NCBI GenBank assembly: GCA_038503035.1
Contig: JAVSML010020807.1
Location: 234,116-298,115, forward strand
Length of the DNA: 64,000 bases
DNA from: Crocodylus rhombifer
Lineage: Eukaryota > Chordata > Crocodylia > Crocodylidae
Direction of reading: 5' to 3'
The translations under genes and the position numbers were made by a program. Shown here in pieces: positions 58,072-64,000 of this stretch (position 1 is the first letter of the stretch; each line of letters begins with the position of its first letter). The notes below the pieces were generated by a model. It worked only from the letters and a program-made list of their open reading frames with translations, had not been told where the DNA came from and searched no databases.

Positions 58072-60867
58072 TTCAGTACTGCCTACTTCCTTTTCTCTGT
58101 GTCAGTCATTCCAAACAAGGACCACTTTCAGTTTGTTAGGACTCCTGATCAATAGAACTAACTAGTCAAGTGAATTACAAAAACAAAAAAGCCTATAACT
58201 AGAGTTTGGGAGATAATAAAACATTAGAAGATTAATCACATTATTGCCAAGTGGTGTTCCACAGAATTAAAAAGATTTTTAGTTGCAGCTGTGTTGGTCT
58301 AAGGACATAGGCAGGCAACGTTCTTTGGGTAGATGTGATATATTTTATTAGACTAACTGAGTAGTTGGAAAAAAGTTCTTTGCAAGCTTTTGGACACAAG
58401 CACCCTTCTTCAGGCATAGGGAGTCTCTGCTGTTCTCCAGTCTGCTGAGACACTGCCTAGTTATATCTGCCTGCAAAGGGCTGCATTTCTGGAAGTGAAA
58501 TTTAAAGGCTTTCAGACTGATGTCACAGGTTCAGTTTCACTGGACAAACATTTGTTGTAGTCTTGTTTTTAGGGCATGTCCTTTACTGAAGTATTCTTTC
58601 TTTTGAATGGCTTTGTACATAATTACTACAAAAATAAATTACTTCTTTAGATTTTTACTTCTACTTCTTAAAATGTTCAAGGTCACACACATTTACTAGT
58701 AACAAAACATTCTTGGAACCGGTACAAGAGAATTCTGAGGTGGTCATGATAAGTCTGTGTGCAATTGGTAGTATATAGAAGAGTAAGCTGAAGAAGCAAC
58801 AAGCGCCCTAGATATAAATCAGGTTCTGGTCTCTGCATTGTAAAACTGGAGTAATTCTATTAATTTCAGTTAAATTACCCCTTTTTCCCATTTACTTCTG
58901 TGGAACTAAGAATAGAATTTAGTCCTATATCTCAAGGGATTTGCCATTCTGATTAAGTATAGAATGAAAGAGATTAGGTTGAGTCTTATATCCTTCCAGG
59001 GTGTCTCAGGTCTTTGAAGTTTCTAAGATATTAGATATACTTTCTTAGTTTTATTTTTCCTGCCTCTGACTATTTATTTTAAAAGTTCTTTCAGGGGTCT
59101 TGTTGCTTTCATACTGTAACTCTTTGACAGAGTACTATGGAATTCTATCTAGAGTAGTTTCCATTCACTATCACTATTTCAAATTCATCCACCTACTATT
59201 TGTATACTAATGTCTTCCAAACCCTTTTTGAAATTTTAATCTTGAAGCTCCATTTCAACATTATTTTTGTTAGACATCTTCTGGATTCGTCACTACTTCC
59301 TCACGTTCAATTAGCCACACTCTTCCTTTGTGTAACTGCACCAAAGGAGAAAAATAACCAAAGTCTACACCAGAACAAACTGGTGCTGTACTGTAGAGTG
59401 TCCTGAGAGCCAAATAACTCACTGTTGGTAAAAATCAATGCACCTGAACTGATTTTAGCAACCATGAAAGGCATACAAATTACACCATGCTTAAAGTGCC
59501 AAAAAAGACGCTAAACCACAATATACGTCTAGTTCCGAAGAAATGCTTAGAAAAGAGCATAACACAGATACTCCTGTTGCTTTCAGTTAGATTTGAGGAT
59601 CAATATAACCTCCTTATAGCAAGCCCCATTGGACCAAGAAAAATGTTCATTAAAAGAGGGCATTCACTCTAATAGGGTCAGTTACTTTGCTGGATCATAA
59701 TAATGGGAAAAAGTGGTTTCTACTGTTGGGATTGTTAAAAACAGATTTGGTACAAACGGGATTTGTTTTAATGTGGTTATACTTGTACTTGAGAATGCAC
59801 ATTGGCATGTAGTATTTGGGAGGAAAGCCTTGTGAACATGTCCCTGATTTAAAAAAACACTGTCAAGAAGTAGTTTCCAAGCACTCTGGAAACTATGACT
59901 TGTGCTTGGGAATTTAGCAAGGTGGGGTGCTTTCAAGTGTGCCCTGTTGACCCAATCTTTTCAGAAGTACCACACCTGGAAATGTGTCTAGTGAAACCAC
60001 TCTTGGGGCATCTCTTGCAGCTGCTCCAAAACGTATCAAGACAGAGATCTCAAGAGCAGCTGTAGGGGAATGGGCAGTTTCACTGTAGCTTTTCTAGGCA
60101 TGGTGGGTGGGAATGGGTGGGTACTTGGAAATACCTCTCCTGGGATGCAGTGTAGACATACCCTGTGGTCCTGATCCAGATGAGTACTTTAAGTAGGTAA
60201 ATAGCCTTCTTGACTTCCATGGGACTGCTCTTAGGAACTGTATAAAGCTGATGCTCATCGCCCACTCCTGCTCCATGCAAGTGAAAGGAGAAGTTCCTAT
60301 TGAGTTCAATGGGAATATCATCAAGCCCTACAAAGAGGCTGCTGAGTCACAATATTGCCATGAAGCATCAAATGCGTGGGAACTAAATGGGTTTGGGGGG
60401 CTGTCAGTCAAAAGAGGTTCTGATTTCAAATTGTCGGTCTCTTCTTTAAAAGCTTCTCTTTAAAAAAAAATTCCTCACTTATGGAACTGTATTGGTATTT
60501 TTTTTCAAGCATCCTCTTGCTGTTCCTCTCCCCACTTGTCTAGACTCTGCTCTTTCCTTCATACAATCTGGTTAACGTCAATGTGAGAGCCTTTTCTTCA
60601 ACATAGCCTATACTGACACAGCCTTTGTACATTTCTCAGCCTCACTGATCCTTTGTTTCATTTCAAATCTGAAATAAAAAAAGCTTGTTCTCCTTCCCAG
60701 CCTATAAGTTTTAATGTCTCTCTTCCACTCCTATTATTTCACTCTTGACTGTATTAGTCCCAAACAAAGTTCTTTATGGAGATAAAATCTGACGTTAGAA
60801 GCTGAAAGTGCCTAGGGGTCATGCCTATATAAGATTGTCCCTGTTGTATATTTATTAGCATGTTAAC
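58072..60867. other. Non-coding stretch between the hAT and LTR copies
   Basis: Holds the second dispersed-repeat copy (58270-58450) and a piece near 60160-60320 ('cctgatccagatgag', 'gagttcaatgggaata') like old amniote repeats. No gene is seen. Confidence 0.4.
58270..58450. repeat. Dispersed repeat, copy 2
   Basis: Better preserved than the copy at 5370-5475. It keeps 'cagctgtgttggtctaagg', 'ttattagactaac' and 'cacccttcttcaggca'. Class not settled. Confidence 0.6.
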
Positions 60868-61957
60868 TGTTGCCTCTCAGCTCCATGTTCTTGGGGAACC
60901 CTGACACAGGACGCAGACTGTCTGACTCACAAAGAATTCCCCACCACCACCTAAACAGAAACTGATTAAGATGCAGTTAAGGATGACAAGAGTGAAAAAC
61001 TGCCCTCGGTCTCATTTGCATCCGAGATGAAACCAGATGACCATTCATTTACATGAGAGATGGAGAACAGAAAGCCTGAAGCAGAGACTGCAGTGAATTC
61101 TGGGATCAGTGAAGCAGGGGAGCACTGCATGATGGGGAATCTGTGCTCCAAATGCTGATCTACCTACACACCCAGCTCAGCATTTATCAGACCAGTTCTA
61201 ATCTGGATTTACAAAGGACTTCCCCTCCCTGCCCCCCCCAAGCAGAAGTAAGTTTACTAGGAATCTCGGGCCGTACATTCCCCGGTCCCACTATGGGAGG
61301 CCTATGTAAACTTAATTGGCTAAAACTCAGTTGCCGGGTTAGGGAATGCTGAGGCAAGACACCGAGTCGGGGGTATGGGCAACATTTGAACAATGGTACA
61401 GGGTTCATCACAGCATCCAGCCCGTTGGAGCCCTGACCACAAGTTTTGACATACTTTTCCCGGGATGACTGGTGGAAGTCCTCTCCACAACAGGTTATGA
61501 ACATTCCAATAATTGCCTTAAGTCTGTTAAAAGACTATAGTAAGATCTGGAAAAGTCATGCTAAGCTGAGGCTTATTCACAGCAAGTGAAAATCCAAAAC
61601 CCTGATGCTGCAAGCTATCTATTGTTTCTGAAGAAACCAGGAGATATCCCGTCAGTATATCTGCTATCCATAGGAACGTCAAGCTGGCTCCCAAGCATGT
61701 GTTTCCTGAGTGTCAATCCGTTTCCTGAGATGTTTCAACCAGATGACAACCCCTTGTCAACAGAAAAGACAATTTGATTTACACTATTGAGAATGCTTGA
61801 AAGAAGCTGAACTGAGGGTATAAAAATCTGTAAAAGAAGCAGCAGTGTGTATGCTAACACCACCCGCTTTCTTCTCGGGAGGCTGAAGGAGGCAGATCAT
61901 CTCCCTTCAAGGATCGTGCTGAGAACTTTAACCTTTGCAGCTTTGCAACCCGAGTCT
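60868..61957 (+). mobile_element. LTR-like element, copy 2, 3'-truncated
   Basis: From TGTTGCCTCTCAGCTCCATG it aligns with 22305-23500, sharing 'ttcttggggaaccctg', 'gaattctgggatc', 'gcatgatggggaatctgtgctcc', 'ccactatgggaggcctat' and the TATA region 'gggtataaaaatctgtaaa' (about 61815). It stops at 'cccgagtc', before the R/U5 part of copy 1, and passes directly into the truncated hAT copy 2. Confidence 0.8.
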
Positions 61958-62048
61958 TCTGTTGCTCCACCAGCCTCTCGAGCATCGGGTATGTGGAGTT
62001 CCACTGAGTCTCCACATCCTATATGATTCTGTGATGTGGGATGCTGAG

Positions 62049-62738
62049 CTATGCCTTTTTCTCGCTCAGCATCTTGCCCACCTTGATGCTGTGGTGGAAG
62101 CAGCCCGCCAACTTCCTGCATTTGGAAATCATCTGGCTTGTAGAAGTACTGGTGGTAGCACCGTCACTGGCAACCCTGTCCCCCTCCAAGGCTTCCCTCA
62201 CTATTAGGTGCAGCCTGTGTGCCACACAGCTAATGCAAACAAAGTTGGCATCATGGACAGCCTTCACCATATTGGCCCTGTTGTCAGTGACCATGAACCC
62301 GCAGGTGAGCTCGGCCTGCCCAACGAGCCACCCCTGCACCATGCGGTTCATGGCCCCCATGATCTCCCTTGCTGTGTGGGACTCATCCAGCACTCCGGCT
62401 TGCAGTACAGCCCACTGATGGCCTGACTGATCGCACCAGTGCCCTGTGAGGGAAAGGTAGGCATGATTACCAACCTGGCTGCTCCAGATGTTGGAGGAGA
62501 AGTGCAAGGCTACCTGCGGCCCTGCCTTACGCAGCTCCTCCCTGCATGCCTGATACAGGGAGGGCACCACCGCCCTGCTAAAGGTGGTGCATGCAGGCAC
62601 TTTGTAAAATGGGGCCAGAAGTGCTCCGAATTGCCTGAACCCTCGTCGCTCAACTAGGGAGAACGGCTGGCTATCCAGAGCAAGCATCTCCCCAGTGCGG
62701 TGGGAACACACGCCGTTTTCTGTCCACCTTTTCCCCAC
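62049..62738 (-). pseudogene. hAT copy 2: transposase catalytic part
   Basis: A continuous 229-codon frame covers LDSQPFSLVERRGF, the YLSLTGHW block, VTDNRANMVKA and CVAHRLHLIVREAL, without the premature stop found in copy 1. It ends at a TAG after SEKKA at the same place as copy 1 (EKKA-stop), so that stop is shared. It overlaps the BED-finger frame (62671-63408) at the same inherited frame break. Confidence 0.88.
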
Positions 62739-63408
62739 TGGTCCAGGCTGGCCTGACTCTGCTTTGCGGGTAAGGGACTTTGGAGCAAACAGGGGACTTC
62801 CCTTTCAGCACACTCACACTGGTGCCAGGCTGAGCAGCAGGAAGAAGGGCAAGGGGGTGGTGCCTCCTCAGATGCAGCAGCAAGGCCATGGTGGAGAAGT
62901 GTTTCACGTCCTTGCCACAGCTCATGTGCCTTCGGCAGTTCTGGCAGATGGTAAACCTGGGATCATCTTCCACCTCAAAATGATCCCACACTATACTACT
63001 CCCCTGCTTCTGGGTTGAGGGCAAGGATCCTGCCTTTTCCCCCTTCTCAGCAGGCTGAGGCTGAACAGCAGGAGGAGCTGCCTCAGCTGAGCCACTTGCC
63101 TCCACAACCTCAGCCTCCTCCAAGATGCTGCTTTCTGGAGGAGACCTGGGTCTAGGGGAAACTTGAGGGGTGTGGAGCACAAACTCTGATTCCCCCTCAG
63201 TCCCCAGAATTGCCTGAGCCAGCATGGTCAGCATCCCTGGTTCCAGCTCCTCCGCTGGCAGTGGGAGGGTCATGCTGAGAGCTGAAATTGAGGTAGAAGA
63301 GGCAGGGATTCCACTGCTGGTGCCCACTTCTGGACTGAGTCTTTGTGGTCTCACTATATTGTCTCTTCTGCTGTGAATGAAATTGTGTGTTTTCTTTCTG
63401 GCTTTCAC
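62671..63408 (-). pseudogene. hAT copy 2: BED zinc finger ORF
   Basis: A 245-codon frame with the BED finger (VWDHFEV, CQNC, LHLRRHH at about 62885-63000). Its N-terminus differs from copy 1 because a deletion of about 320 bp fuses the leader (RRDNIVRPQ) to LSPEVGTSSG. The shared part is almost identical to copy 1, with single changes such as VPKGK to VLKGK. Confidence 0.88.
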
Positions 63409-63878
63409 TATATTGTCTATCTTGTGGTGTGAATGAAATTATTTGCATGTCTTCCTGTGTCTCAATATATTATCTGTGTCTTGTTCTTCTGTAAATATCT
63501 GTCTGTCTTCTTCTGCTGTGATTTTTTTTCCCTATATTCTGGGTCTCTGTGTATGTGCATATGTGTGCACATGCATTGAAGCAATCTGTGCTTCCCTGCA
63601 CAGTGATAGATAACTCTGGCTGGGAAAACACAAATGTCTTTTTGCAAAGTTTCCAAAACAAGTTCCCAAGAAAATGATTGAAAGAAATAAATGGAATTGT
63701 AATACTACTAATAATTGAATTGAATAGCTAAGCTAAACTAAGCTAAGCTAAGGCAAATCATAACTACTCCTTTATAACACAAAAAAGCAGCAGGCAGGTC
63801 TCATTTGCAGCATTCCTCTCTCTCAGCTGCTGACAAGGAACAAGCTGTAAAAGGTACAGAAGGGCTGGAAACAGGGGC

Positions 63879-63885
63879 TTTTATA
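63879..63885 (-). promoter_or_regulatory. TATA box of hAT copy 2
   Basis: TATAAAA on the minus strand in 'agtataaaagcccc', at the position equivalent to 53662-53668 of copy 1. Confidence 0.6.
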
Positions 63886-64000
63886 CTTTTTTTAGTCCCT
63901 CCCCACAGACGCTGTCATTGGAAAGGTAGCCAGGGAGAATCCTTCTCGCTGGCTACCTACAGATGTCAGTCTTTCCCCCCTATGCTCCCCGCCCCCCTCC

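Larger units (their letters stand above)
61958..64000 (-). mobile_element. hAT transposon copy 2, truncated, runs off the window
   Basis: Minus-strand copy corresponding to about 53548-57007 of copy 1. It lacks the last kilobase (including the hATC domain), because it begins at the LERLVEQQK point. It also lacks the 1.17-kb segment and about 320 bp of leader. Protein-level identity with copy 1 in the shared part is very high: only a handful of differences in 229 residues. The left inverted repeat would lie beyond 64000. Confidence 0.9.

Overview
This is a window of vertebrate nuclear DNA from an amniote, most likely a crocodilian or turtle (inferred). Several CR1 LINEs have an (ATGAAACT)-type 3' tail. 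There are many hAT-type DNA elements with 8-bp target duplications, several 1.0-1.4 kb solo LTRs, a decayed endogenous retrovirus and a Ty3/gypsy element. There are no dense ORFs or bacterial-style operons. Two assembly gaps occur (20599-20608 and 37701-37800).

The left two thirds (about 1-43.5 kb) look like the body of one sparse, intron-rich gene on the minus strand. A CpG island at about 43.2-43.7 kb holds a possible first exon ending in a clean splice donor. Short open segments with splice-like edges lie at 31.1, 8.55, 3.06 and 2.5 kb, the last with a stop codon. I could not identify the protein, and each exon is a hypothesis. The rest of this region is filled by repeats: GC-rich minisatellites (3.1-5.3 kb), LTRs (5.7-7.1, perhaps 11.3-11.9, 13.0-14.3 kb), CR1 fragments (5.5, 9.4, 12.3, 16.5, 33.2 kb), foldback elements (15.0-15.8 kb), hAT-like elements (16.8, 21.7, 29.6, 40.2 kb) and a nested ERV (22.3-29.1 kb) interrupted by a CR1 copy.

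The right third (43.7-64 kb) shows no host gene that I recognise. It holds hAT-like and foldback elements beside the CpG island, a LINE fragment, a solo LTR with a perfect 5-bp target duplication (46649-47713), a minus-strand Ty3/gypsy element (49.6-53.3 kb) and a 4.7-kb autonomous-type hAT element with a BED-finger transposase (53331-58071). A second copy of that hAT, on the minus strand, runs off the right edge (61958-64000). It is fused directly to a truncated second copy of the LTR-like sequence seen at 22.3 kb.

I see no new cellular defence or metabolic system. The most informative structures are the paired inverted hAT copies that share one frame break, the intron-like 1.17-kb insertion in one of them, the three-copy internal repeat of the 13-kb LTR, an X-box-like motif in both an LTR and the CpG promoter, and an in-frame CR1 tail inside a gypsy integrase.
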